Positions 8,332 to 16,279 of a DNA stretch of 64,000 nt are shown one piece after another. The DNA is from Acidobacteriota bacterium. GTDB taxonomy: Bacteria > Acidobacteriota > Terriglobia > Terriglobales > Acidobacteriaceae. Positions within the stretch are counted from its first letter, which is position 1. Each line of letters begins with the position of its first letter. The position numbers were made by a program, and so were the translations under genes. The stretch spans positions 1 to 64,000 of the forward strand of contig QIAU01000126.1 of the NCBI GenBank assembly GCA_003225055.1. Direction: 5' to 3'. The notes beneath the pieces were generated by a model. The model was given only the letters and a program-made list of their open reading frames with translations, searched no databases and was not told where the DNA came from.

Positions 8332-9759
8332 TCATTCCTGGAAGTGCTCGCCCAGAATCTTCACCAGCGAATTGAAGCCGCCTGCCAGTTTCTTGCGCAA
8401 CTGATCAACCGAGTTTTGCGCCAGGTCCTCGAGGTTGTGCTCGAAGGAGCGCAGGGTCTTGGCGACCTGGGTCTGCAGCGACTCGGAAACCGAGGCTTCG
8501 ATTCCCTTTTGAATCACTTTCAGGTGTGCACAGGCGTCTTCCAATTGCTTTGCGAGTTCCTTCGCGCTGTGGGTCTCCATGTCCTTGAGACCGGACTCGA
8601 TTGCGGTCTCGAGTTCCTTGCGCGCATTGGAAACGATTTCGCCTGCCATCTGGCCCAAGCGCTTGTCGAGGCCCGACTCCAGCCGCTGTGCGGCTTCGTC
8701 CAGCTTGGCGATGCGGCCGCTGAGACCGGCGACTTGCTTCTCAACCCGTGTGGATTCTGCGGCGACGCCAGCTTGAATCTGTTGCATCTCCCAGCGGTGC
8801 GCATCGTGCTCTTCGTTCAAGCGCTGCTGCAGGCCTTGCAAGAGTTCTTCGCTGCGCTGGTCGAGCCGTTTGCCGGCCTCTGCCGCTTGCTGCTGGAACT
8901 CTCCTACGCCGGTGCGGATGTGCTGGCGGACGCGGTCCGCGATCTCCGCAGAAAGTCCTTGCGCTCGTTGCGTAATGCCCTGCAGCTCGTTAGCAACCCA
9001 CTGACGAAATTCGCCCTGGCCTGCAGTTATCTTCTGGTCGATGGTGGCTTTGGCCGCGCCAAGTACCTGCTCGGACTGCTGCCGGGTTTGCTCCAGGGCG
9101 CGGGTCCCTAAGTCTTGCCGAAGGCGCTTCCACAACTGCTCTTCGAGCTCCGGCGGAATCTGCGACAGGGACACGTCGAAACTGCTGCGCCTCTGTTCTC
9201 CTTTTGGCAACTTGGCTTTGAGCTCGGCTATCTCCGCCTGCAAGGGTTGTACGATTTCGGCAATGATGAGCTTCAAATGCTCGTTGGAAACCTGCTTCTG
9301 GACGCTGTCGAGCTGCATCTTCACCACAGGCGGAAGCTGATTGGGCTGCTCGCTCGCCTTGGAGTTTGCGGCTAACTGCTTTCGTCCGGATTTCGATTCA
9401 CTCGTCTCAGGTAGGCCTGGCACGCGTACCCAGTCCTCAGGACAAGACTTCAATCCCCAGAAATTTTCCGGCCGCTCCAAACGCGCGCCCAGCCGCCAAC
9501 CGGACTGGTTAGGCCCCATCGGCTGGCAAGAGACGACCTGAGCCTTGATTTGGCGGCCTTCCTCGCTGTGCAGGTGCACAGGAACGCCGGTCTCCAGTTT
9601 AATAGGCGAACGGATGGCGCAGCCATGCGCATTGACGACCAAGGTCTCGCAGATTTCGGAGAAGCGTGCGCCAGGAGCCAAGCTGGTAACAAGGACGGGG
9701 ATGTTGGCCGGCACTCTGGAACTGCGCCGCCGGGTTTCGAGAGCGTTTGGAGTCTGCAT
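8332..9759 (-). CDS. PilZ-domain protein with long coiled coil
   Basis: 475 residues. The first ~110 form a PilZ-like beta barrel: RRRSSR near residue 10 corresponds to the c-di-GMP-binding RxxxR loop, NAHGCAI near 45 to the (D/N)xSxxG motif, followed by GWRLGARLERPENFWG. The NAHG variant lacks the usual serine, so c-di-GMP binding is uncertain. From about residue 150 to the end the protein is almost entirely charged alpha-helix and coiled coil (QRLNEEHDAHRWEMQQIQ and similar), like an apolipoprotein or tropomyosin rod. There is no membrane segment and no enzymatic domain. It stands alone on the minus strand. It could be a c-di-GMP-responsive scaffold; that is inference. Confidence 0.8.
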   Translation of the reverse strand: MQTPNALETRRRSSRVPANIPVLVTSLAPGARFSEICETLVVNAHGCAIRSPIKLETGVPVHLHSEEGRQIKAQVVSCQPMGPNQSGWRLGARLERPENFWGLKSCPEDWVRVPGLPETSESKSGRKQLAANSKASEQPNQLPPVVKMQLDSVQKQVSNEHLKLIIAEIVQPLQAEIAELKAKLPKGEQRRSSFDVSLSQIPPELEEQLWKRLRQDLGTRALEQTRQQSEQVLGAAKATIDQKITAGQGEFRQWVANELQGITQRAQGLSAEIADRVRQHIRTGVGEFQQQAAEAGKRLDQRSEELLQGLQQRLNEEHDAHRWEMQQIQAGVAAESTRVEKQVAGLSGRIAKLDEAAQRLESGLDKRLGQMAGEIVSNARKELETAIESGLKDMETHSAKELAKQLEDACAHLKVIQKGIEASVSESLQTQVAKTLRSFEHNLEDLAQNSVDQLRKKLAGGFNSLVKILGEHFQE

Positions 9760-9982
9760 AGTGTGCGCCTCTTGTGAGGAGTAAACACGCCGCCGGCCCG
9801 GCGATCAGGCCGCGCTTTGTGCTCTGAGTAACTTAACGCTAAGTCGTCAGCAGTGGCGCACCCGGAGGTCTCGTATGTGCTTGTTCGACCGGCAAAGACG
9901 ACAGTGGACTTCAGTAATCGATCCAGGGAGCCCAAGTTGTGATCGCAATTGAGCGAGAGCCTGGCCTGCAGCAGCGGGTATT

Positions 9983-10222
9983 TCAGCGAAGGCGTGTCAG
10001 CCAGGTAAAAAACAGCAGACCGGAGAAACAAATTGCGCCGATGCTATGAATACGCAGTGCGCGATAGGTTGGGAACCAGGGGAACATCAGGAATTCGAAT
10101 ACCGGCTTTGCCTTCTCGGGCCACAACAGGCCCGCCATTCCGATTGCCAAACTGATTTGAACGAGCAAAGGAAGGCCCAGCGCCTGCATAAACGACTCCG
10201 CACGGAAAATAAGTACCGACAA
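9983..10222 (-). CDS. Small two-TM membrane protein
   Basis: 79 codons from a TTG at 10222, or 68 from the ATG at 10189 (MQALGLPLLVQISLAIGMAG). I cannot decide between them; a short AAAGG lies almost on top of the TTG. There are two hydrophobic segments, LPLLVQISLAIGMAGLLW and SIGAICFSGLLFFTWL, joined by a loop with PEKAKPVFEFLMFPWFPTYRA. No family recognised. Its hydrophobicity and the conserved-looking proline/tryptophan loop suggest a real small inner-membrane protein. Confidence 0.5.
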   Translation of the reverse strand: MSVLIFRAESFMQALGLPLLVQISLAIGMAGLLWPEKAKPVFEFLMFPWFPTYRALRIHSIGAICFSGLLFFTWLTRLR

Positions 10223-10305
10223 CCTTTCTGAAAGTGTGCCCTGGGCAGCTTAGCAACGTCAAGAGCGAACTCTAAGAGTGTGTCAACCGCAGCACAACCA
10301 AAACT

Positions 10306-10834
10306 CTATGTGACAAAAAATGTGACAAATCGACAGCCATACTTGCTAACCAGTAAGAGCGCCGATTCTCTGAAGTTCCGCAGGATCGACAGCTGCAGGG
10401 AGGATCGGGGGTTAAGCCAACTTCGCGCCGGTCCGCTACTTTCCCGGAGAAATTCTTCGAATCCCGCTGGCGAGTAGATGGTCAGATAACGTGCTGGTGC
10501 GGCCGACGTTACCATGAAACCACGGGGACTATTCCTGGGGGGCTAGCAAGGTGTGACCTGGGGAAGCTTCAAAGCGCGATGCACCAATCGGACACGAAAT
10601 TTTCCCTTCCAACACGTAGAACCGTTCCTCTTCGCGACTATGGACGTGGAGCGAAACTTCCAGGTTAGGCGGCCACAGAACCTCGAGGAGTGAAAATCGG
10701 CCCTCGGCCTGTTTGCCCGTAAGCTTAATCAACGCCAGATCGCCGAACCACCATCTTGCTTTTCCGGCTTGCCGCGGAAGGGATGCAATTCTTTCCGAGG
10801 AAACGCCTGACCTGCTCAGGTCTTGGGCGCTCAC
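10306..10834 (-). pseudogene. Cupin-domain protein with single-base frameshift
   Basis: The GTG at 10834 opens a cupin that reads RWWFGDLALIKLTGKQAEG, HVHSREEERFYVLEGKISC and ASPGHTLLAPQE, then stops near 10529. The missing C-terminal part (RGFMVTSAAPARYLTIYSP and AGFEEFLRE) is intact in the next frame and runs to 10306. Dropping one C from the run of six C near 10540 restores LLAPRNSPRGFMVTS, as expected for this cupin family. It is therefore a frameshift mutant, a sequencing error, or a slippage-controlled gene. The metal-binding HxH...E (HVHSREEE) is present. Confidence 0.75.
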
Positions 10835-11008
10835 GGGTCCAGGGCCACAACGGAGGGGATGTCACCAGATGTCACCTGACAGCTCAGCTTTTTCCACCGC
10901 GGAACCAGCAGAAGTACCAAGAACATCACTTACCGAAAACGGTGCGGCTGTACACAATGACTGTAAGGATTGCTTACGTGCCACGATTTTGAATCTAGGA
11001 GAAGTGAA

Positions 11009-11221
11009 ATGGCCGCTCGGAAGGTGATCCTCTACTTTGACGACCAGAAAGCTGCGCTACGTTTCGCCCTGGCGGCGGGGTCGGTCATGTCCGGGGAACA
11101 GCAGAAGCGCAGCGTCGAAGAACTCATCCAGGAGACGCAGCGGGCCAACCGCATCAAGTTAGGGGACTCGTTCAATCCGGCCAGCTCGCACCCTTCCCGC
11201 GAAACCAGCGCCACGTCGTGA
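11009..11221 (+). CDS. Small hypothetical protein
   Basis: 70 residues from the ATG at 11009, chosen over an upstream ATG because TAGGAGA lies 7 bases before it. The sequence MAARKVILYFDDQKAALRFA is followed by a charged helix and a serine-rich tail. No family recognised. It converges with the beta-propeller gene 6 bases downstream. Confidence 0.5.
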   Translation: MAARKVILYFDDQKAALRFALAAGSVMSGEQQKRSVEELIQETQRANRIKLGDSFNPASSHPSRETSATS

Positions 11222-11227
11222 ATTTAC

Positions 11228-12295
11228 TTACGAAATGAACATCGAAGTAGGAGCAGCACCGGTTCCCGCCGTACCCTGCGAAGTAGCTTTCAGAGCTCCC
11301 GTACTTGAATCGATCATGAAACCGGAAATATTGTTCGAAGACTGATTCCCCACGTAAAGAAAAGTTCCAGCAGGGTCCACCGCCAGAAATAGAGGAGCCG
11401 TGCCCGCAGCGAACGGGGAGCCCGAAATCTGTGTAGGCACCCCGGTAACTGCATCGAGGGTGAATGCGGAAATGTTGTTCGAGCCCAGGTTTGCGACGTA
11501 GAGAAACTTTCCCGAAGTGTCGAACGCCGCCGAAGACGGATTGGTGCCGGCCGGGAATGGAGAACCCGGCATCACGCTCAAGGCGCCGGATACCGAATCG
11601 ATGCTGAAACCGGTAAATGTGGTGGAAGTCTCGTTGGTCGCATAAAGGAAGTGGCCGCCGGGATCAACGGCAATCGACGAGGGATTCGGCCCGGCGGCGA
11701 ACGAGACGCCCCCGGTCAGGGCTCCCGTGCTTTGAATGCCGTAAGCGGAAACCATTCCTGAGGTTGCATTGGCAACGTAAAGAAACTTCCCCGAGGGAGA
11801 AAGAGCAAGGGCGAGCGGGCTAGTCGTCGGAAACGGAGAGCCCGATATCTCGCCGAGAGCGCCGGTGCCGCTATTAATCGAATACACCGAGATGCTATTC
11901 GATCCGGCATTGGCAACGAACAAAAAGCTGCCGGAAGGGTCAATTGTCAGCGCTAGAGGATTGGCCCTGGTTGCCATCCGGGGCGGCACCTCGGTCAATT
12001 CACTGGAAGTTCCAATCGTATACAGGGCGAGGGTCGCATCCCCCGCATTCGCGACGTATGCAAATTTCCTGGAGGGGTGGACGGTGACCGACGAAGGCGC
12101 GTTCCCCGTGACAAATGGCGACTTTGGCATGGCGCTCAAGGTGCCAGATTTGTTGTCAATGTTGAAACCCGCCACGTGATTGCTCACTGGAACCGTAACG
12201 TATGCGGGATGCGCGGCATGAGTACTGTGACCGCAACCGAGCCAACCGACAATTGCCAGCGACATGAAAACCACAACCGTCAATCTGGACAACAT
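11228..12295 (-). CDS. Lactonase-like beta-propeller lipoprotein
   Basis: 355 residues. It has a signal peptide with a lipobox-like WLGC near residues 18-21, so it is probably lipidated and exported. The rest is a repeated blade motif of about 45 residues: 'P.G.FLYVANAGSNSISVY.I...TGAL....GSPF..G..P.....DP'. About seven copies are visible, typical of 6-phosphogluconolactonase-like / YncE-like propellers that are abundant in acidobacteria. Enzymatic activity cannot be inferred, and a binding role is equally likely. It stands alone, head to head with nothing close, and converges on the small gene at 11009. Confidence 0.88.
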   Translation of the reverse strand: MLSRLTVVVFMSLAIVGWLGCGHSTHAAHPAYVTVPVSNHVAGFNIDNKSGTLSAMPKSPFVTGNAPSSVTVHPSRKFAYVANAGDATLALYTIGTSSELTEVPPRMATRANPLALTIDPSGSFLFVANAGSNSISVYSINSGTGALGEISGSPFPTTSPLALALSPSGKFLYVANATSGMVSAYGIQSTGALTGGVSFAAGPNPSSIAVDPGGHFLYATNETSTTFTGFSIDSVSGALSVMPGSPFPAGTNPSSAAFDTSGKFLYVANLGSNNISAFTLDAVTGVPTQISGSPFAAGTAPLFLAVDPAGTFLYVGNQSSNNISGFMIDSSTGALKATSQGTAGTGAAPTSMFIS

Positions 12296-12425
12296 TGCTG
12301 TCCCCTAGCCTCCATTCCGATTACGGAGTAAAGCGTTCCGCGGGGAGAACGCTCCAACCAATTCAACACTGGGAGTCACTATAAGTTACTATATCGGATG
12401 GAATAGGTTCGCCTAATGGCGCGGC

Positions 12426-13400
12426 TCAATGGGCGAGTCGAACCAGGCTGTGCCACATTTCGGAGTCGGTATCTGGAAGGAAGTAGCCCACGACGATTCC
12501 CATCGCCCCTTGCGGCAGCTCTTTGCCGCTCTGGTTGTCATACCTGGCAGTGACCTTCACCAGGTCGTCCTTGCTGAGATGATAGCCGCCTTGTTGAACG
12601 AAGAGGGTCAGCGGAATCGAGAGTAGGCGGCCTTTCTCGTCGAGGCTGGCGTCGAGCGTGGCAATGTTCTGTTTGCGGGTCAGATTCTCAAGCACGAGTT
12701 GGCGCCCGTAATCGTGCAGGTGCCCGCCAACACCAAGCAGGATCCCCGAATAGTCGAGCCTTAGCGTCCCGGAAGTGACATTGCGTCCCAGCTTCAAATC
12801 ATAGTCCGAATCGCCACACTGCTGGACATCGAACCAGGCGGGATAGACGCTCTTGAGCTGTTCTTTGCTCGCCAAACGATATTCGATTTTCACTTCCAGA
12901 TAGGCATTGGCATAGCTGGTCTCGGTGGGATTGTGAAACATGCTGCTCAGGCGAATGCGATCCTGGGGGTGAACGCGGTATCCAAAACCCGGCACCGCCT
13001 GCCAATCGTTCATCTCGCCGCCGGCTCCGAAAATATGCTCCTCATGCTGGGGACAGAGGAAGTCGGAGCGGTTCGTATTCCAGTACGCGACGTGGTGCAG
13101 CATGCGCCCGGGTAGCAGGTTGCCGCTTTCGTCGACCAGACGGGGATGGTAAGCGATTAACCAGCCGTCGAGCGTAATAGGGAAGAACTGGGTGGCAGGC
13201 TGTGCAACCTGCATGTGCGTCGAATGGGCCGGCAGATTCAGTGGGCCGAGGCGGACGGTTAAGACCTGTGCCGCTGAGTCATCTCTAAGATCCAGTTTAG
13301 GCGTCGACGCGGGGCGACGATGTTCGGCCATGCTGTGGTGCTGGGCAACCGCAAGCGGTGACACAAGCAAGACCAACAGAGGCACGCAAAGGCTTTTCAT
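12426..13400 (-). CDS. Secreted PHM/DBH-like copper protein
   Basis: 324 residues from the ATG at 13400, chosen because it opens a clean signal peptide (MKSLCVPLLVLLVSPLAVAQ); the longer upstream frame would bury it. The mature protein shows H102-H103 (MLHHVAYW), H156 (SSMFHNPT), H227/H229 (GHLHDYG) and M300 (QGAMGIVVGYF). In order and spacing these match the CuH (His, His, His) and CuM (His, His, Met) sites of peptidylglycine / dopamine monooxygenases. It is shorter than typical two-domain PHM enzymes and few cysteines remain, so it is a divergent bacterial relative. Substrate unknown. Downstream of the MerR gene, 43 bases away on the same strand. Confidence 0.65.
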   Translation of the reverse strand: MKSLCVPLLVLLVSPLAVAQHHSMAEHRRPASTPKLDLRDDSAAQVLTVRLGPLNLPAHSTHMQVAQPATQFFPITLDGWLIAYHPRLVDESGNLLPGRMLHHVAYWNTNRSDFLCPQHEEHIFGAGGEMNDWQAVPGFGYRVHPQDRIRLSSMFHNPTETSYANAYLEVKIEYRLASKEQLKSVYPAWFDVQQCGDSDYDLKLGRNVTSGTLRLDYSGILLGVGGHLHDYGRQLVLENLTRKQNIATLDASLDEKGRLLSIPLTLFVQQGGYHLSKDDLVKVTARYDNQSGKELPQGAMGIVVGYFLPDTDSEMWHSLVRLAH

Positions 13401-13443
13401 CAATGTCCCACAGAAATCGATGGCCGCACTGACAGCCAACAAA

Positions 13444-13851
13444 TCACGCCTTCGCATGGCGGCTGGAGAGGATGCCGAGAATCTCCTCCAGTCCGTGGCG
13501 GATGTGCGCCAGATTTGCGGGCGCATGAGTGGGAAAGGGAAGCGGAGCTTGCTGTCTCTTTTCGCCCTGAGCTTCGGACCGGAGGTACTGGCGCGCGCCC
13601 GCGATGGTAAATCCCTCTTCGTAGAGAAGCTGCTTAATCCTCAAAACACTCTCCACGTCGCGACGGCGATACATTCTTTGCCCCGTATTGCTCTTGGTCG
13701 GCCGCAGCGAGGGAAATTCGGTTTCCCAAAACCGCAGGACGTAAGCGGGTAACTGGCAGATGCGAGCAACTTCGCCGATGCGGAAATAGAGCTTCTCGGG
13801 AATAACGATTTCGCTGCTCTTCCTAATTTTCTTCCCAGATTTATTCGTCAT
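13444..13851 (-). CDS. MerR-family transcriptional regulator
   Basis: 135 residues from the ATG at 13851 (MTNKSGKKIRKSS); the longer upstream frame has no better start. A winged HTH follows: LYFRIGEVARICQLPAYVLR, FWETEFPSLRP, TGQRMYRRRDVESVLRIKQL and EEGFTIAGARQYL, the classic MerR order. The C-terminus has no metal-binding cysteines and is short, so the ligand is unknown. A 9-bp-arm palindrome at 14175-14196 could be its operator. The copper protein follows on the same strand. Confidence 0.9.
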   Translation of the reverse strand: MTNKSGKKIRKSSEIVIPEKLYFRIGEVARICQLPAYVLRFWETEFPSLRPTKSNTGQRMYRRRDVESVLRIKQLLYEEGFTIAGARQYLRSEAQGEKRQQAPLPFPTHAPANLAHIRHGLEEILGILSSRHAKA

Positions 13852-13964
13852 GGCTCGATCCGGCGGGCAGCTTGTGGGCCTGCCCCCTTCTGGGGTTAAT
13901 AGCACGATGCTAAGCCCGATACAACCGAGAAATTCAAGCTCTAAATCCTTGTGATTGCCGAGGC

Positions 13965-14007
13965 GTAAACAGAAAAGCCTCCACAGAGGTGCTTCTCCGA
14001 GGAGGCT
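13965..14007 (-). terminator. Rho-independent terminator, minus strand
   Basis: On the minus strand AGCCTCC (14007-14001) pairs with GGAGGCT (13982-13976) around an 18-base loop and is followed by TTTCTGTTT. It lies just after the tiny lysine-rich ORF, so it would end a very short transcript. Confidence 0.55.
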
Positions 14008-14045
14008 GAAATCAAACGGGCCGTGCGAGATCGTCTCGCAAGCGG

Positions 14046-14084
14046 TTAGTGTTTCTTTTTCTTCTTCGCCTTTTTCTTTGGCAT
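14046..14084 (-). CDS. Tiny lysine-rich ORF (12 residues)
   Basis: The minus-strand ORF reads MPKKKAKKKKKH then TAA. GGAGGA lies 3 bases (GGAG core 5 bases) before the ATG, the strongest Shine-Dalgarno sequence of any gene here, and a probable terminator follows about 40 bases after the stop. A leader, terminator and strong SD around such a short frame suggest real translation. The product would be a polycation that could bind RNA, ribosomes or DNA. No family recognised. Alternatively the poly-Lys codons could act as a translational pause element. Confidence 0.4.
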   Translation of the reverse strand: MPKKKAKKKKKH

Positions 14085-14174
14085 GTGTCCTCCGTGAACG
14101 TTGTCCCTTGCAAGGGGTTAATCTAGGGGTCCCTTGTTCTCAGTTTGTGCCCATATAGCGGATGAGCTTGCCGT

Positions 14175-14196
14175 CTACCCCAAGATATTGGGGTAG
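14175..14196. promoter_or_regulatory. Perfect inverted repeat, candidate operator
   Basis: CTACCCCAA, GATA, TTGGGGTAG: 9-bp arms, 4-base centre. TTGCCG (14168-14173) and TAGATT (14194-14199) flank it with a 20-base spacer, as at MerR-controlled promoters. It lies between the MerR side (minus) and hyuB (plus, start 14279), so it could serve either. Confidence 0.45.
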
Positions 14197-14278
14197 ATTA
14201 TCTGAATTGTCAATAACTTTCTGAGGTACCGGGCCGAGTGACGCATCGGGGGGCGGCGGGCGTAAACTTTCTTGCAAC

Positions 14279-15919
14279 GTGAGTGATCCGATCGAACTGG
14301 AAATTTTCAAGAACCTCTACCACTCCATTGCCGAGGAGATGGGAGCAGCCCTGCGGAGAACCGCCTTCTCTCCCAACATCAAAGAGCGACGCGACTATTC
14401 ATGCGCGGTGTTCGACCGCGCTGGCGAAGTGATTGCCATGGGTGATCACATGCCGGTGCATCTAGGGTCGATGCCGATGTCGGTGCGGGCGGCGATTGAC
14501 CGGCTGGAGCTGGGGCCGGGAGATGTGGCGATGCTGAACGACCCTTTCTTTGGAGGGACGCATCTGCCCGACATCACGCTGGTTGCGCCGGTCCACGTAC
14601 GGGAAAAGAAACCTGGGCGCGGACGCCCGCTCCGCACCGCTGAAGCAGATTTTTATGTGGCGTCGCGGGCCCACCATGCCGATGTTGGCGGAACCTATCC
14701 CGGGTCCATGGGGTTGTGCCGCGAAATCTACCAGGAAGGAATGCGCGTCCCTCCCGTTCTGCTGGTGCGCGCCGGCAAGACCGATCGTGATGTGTTGGCC
14801 CTGATCCTCAGTAATGTTCGAACTCCGGGCGAACGCGAGGGCGATCTGGGGGCTCAGATTGCCGCCTGTCATACGGGAGCCACGCGGCTGCGCGAAATCT
14901 GTTCGCGATACGGGGTTGAGCGCGTGCAGCGCGCCGCCAGCGATTTGCTCGAATATTCGGAAGAGATGACGCGGGCGTTCCTGCGGAAGGTCCCGCAAGG
15001 TACATTTCGAGCTGAGGACTTTCTGGATAACGATGGAATAAGCGATCGGCAGGTGCGGATTGTTGCGAGGGTGAGTATCGAAAGAAGTGCTGGGAGGCCG
15101 GGTCGGAGACCCGCCCCCACACAGCCGCTAGTGATTGTGGATTTCACTGGCACCGATCCTCAGGTGGAGGGCAGCCTGAACGCCGTCGAGGCCATTACTT
15201 ACTCGGCGTGCTTTTACGTGTTTCGCTGTCTGCTGGCCGAAGATGTCCCCGCAACGGCGGGGCTGATGCGTCCCATTCGTGTAATAACTCCGCCTGGGAC
15301 GGTGGTGAATGCGCGTCCTCCAGCAGCCGTGGCGGGTGGAAACGTGGAGACCTCGCAACGCATTGTCGACGTCCTGTTGCGGGCCTTGGCACAGGCCATT
15401 CCTGATCGCATCCCCGCGGCTGCCTCCGGAACCATGAACAATCTCACCATTGGAGGGATCGATCCCCGGACAGGAGAACCTTTTGCCTACTACGAGACGG
15501 TTGCCGGCGGAATGGGTGCACGGCCGACCAAGCCAGGAGTTTCCGGCGTGCATACCCATATGACCAATTCTCTCAACACTCCCGCCGAGGCTCTGGAATA
15601 TGCATATCCCCTGCGTGTCCGTCGCTACTCCTTGCGGCCGGGTAGTGGCGGAGAGGGAAAACATACCGGAGGAAATGGCATTGTGCGGGAGATTGAGGTG
15701 CTCGGGGATGCGGAAGTCACCTTGCTGGCAGATCGCCGTTCGCGCGGACCTTATGGCCTGCGCGGCGGCGCCGATGGGAAGCCGGGGCGTGCGCAGGTCG
15801 TGCGTCAGGACGGCGCAACTGAGGAACTGCCGGGGAAGTTTAATGTGCGGCTTCGTCCGGGAGAGCGGATTCGGATCGAAACACCGGGAGCGGGTGGTTT
15901 TGGGAGGGCGGACAAGTAA
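14279..15919 (+). CDS. hyuB: Hydantoinase B / oxoprolinase-family protein
   Basis: 546 residues with a GTG start. HyuB-type subunits work with an ATP-dependent HyuA to open hydantoin or 5-oxoproline rings. Family landmarks include MGAALRRTAFSPNIKERRDY, AMGDHMPVHLGSMP, DPFFGGTHLPDITLVAPV, ASRAHHADVGGTYPGSM, YPLRVRRYSLRPGSGGEGKH and GAGGFG at the end. No hyuA lies beside it, which is unusual. Two short arginine/proline-rich inserts look foreign: PGRGRPLRTAEAD (about 14608-14645) and GRPGRRPAPTQ (15090-15123). The second coincides with a palindromic repeat found elsewhere in the window, so the repeat has become coding sequence. Confidence 0.9.
   Translation: MSDPIELEIFKNLYHSIAEEMGAALRRTAFSPNIKERRDYSCAVFDRAGEVIAMGDHMPVHLGSMPMSVRAAIDRLELGPGDVAMLNDPFFGGTHLPDITLVAPVHVREKKPGRGRPLRTAEADFYVASRAHHADVGGTYPGSMGLCREIYQEGMRVPPVLLVRAGKTDRDVLALILSNVRTPGEREGDLGAQIAACHTGATRLREICSRYGVERVQRAASDLLEYSEEMTRAFLRKVPQGTFRAEDFLDNDGISDRQVRIVARVSIERSAGRPGRRPAPTQPLVIVDFTGTDPQVEGSLNAVEAITYSACFYVFRCLLAEDVPATAGLMRPIRVITPPGTVVNARPPAAVAGGNVETSQRIVDVLLRALAQAIPDRIPAAASGTMNNLTIGGIDPRTGEPFAYYETVAGGMGARPTKPGVSGVHTHMTNSLNTPAEALEYAYPLRVRRYSLRPGSGGEGKHTGGNGIVREIEVLGDAEVTLLADRRSRGPYGLRGGADGKPGRAQVVRQDGATEELPGKFNVRLRPGERIRIETPGAGGFGRADK
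15091..15122. repeat. GGGTC/GACCC palindromic repeat inside hyuB
   Basis: Reads as GGGTCGGAGACCCGCCCCCAC, an inverted copy of the element at 30018-30048; 49347-49377 is a third copy. All share GTGG-n-GG-GGTCTC-GACCCG-C-CCAC. Here it lies in frame inside a conserved gene. Confidence 0.6.
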
Positions 15920-15943
15920 ATGGGGAATCGGGGAGGATGCTAT

Positions 15944-16279
15944 ATGCATGTCATCAAATCGGTCGGAGTGCTGTCCTGCGCAAAAATCGCCGGCGCGATT
16001 CAAGCGGCAATGGGGATCATCTTTATGCCATTCTTTCTCCTGGCCGGGCTGGTGGGGGCGTTTGCAAATACGGAGACGGAACGAGTGTCATCGCTGGTTT
16101 TCGTTGTGTTCGCCATCTTTTTTCCCGTGTTCTATGGCGGGTTGGGCTTCTTGATGGGCGCACTGAGCGCCTGGGCGTACAACCTGGTTTCGAAGTGGAC
16201 CGGCGGCATTGAACTGGAATTGCAGGCACCCACTGCCGCCGTAATTTCCCCGGCAGCTGCCTGGACTAGGCCGCTATGA
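15944..16279 (+). CDS. DUF3566-like membrane protein
   Basis: 111 residues from the ATG at 15944 (GGGGAGG 7 bases upstream); an ATG at 15920 overlapping the hyuB stop is less likely. Two transmembrane segments, IQAAMGIIFMPFFLLAGLVG and SSLVFVVFAIFFPVFYGGLG, are followed by AWAYNLVSKWTGGIELEL, the tail typical of DUF3566-type proteins. Function unknown. Its stop overlaps the start of the DinB-like gene. Confidence 0.7.
   Translation: MHVIKSVGVLSCAKIAGAIQAAMGIIFMPFFLLAGLVGAFANTETERVSSLVFVVFAIFFPVFYGGLGFLMGALSAWAYNLVSKWTGGIELELQAPTAAVISPAAAWTRPL

Noticed and set aside
8146-9111. 321-codon plus-strand ORF rich in Leu/Ala opposite the PilZ gene
   Set aside because: Antisense shadow of a coiled-coil protein; the sense strand has the recognisable domains.
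10440-10480. Possible tRNA T-loop (TTCGAATCCC)
   Set aside because: No acceptor or anticodon stem can be formed around it.
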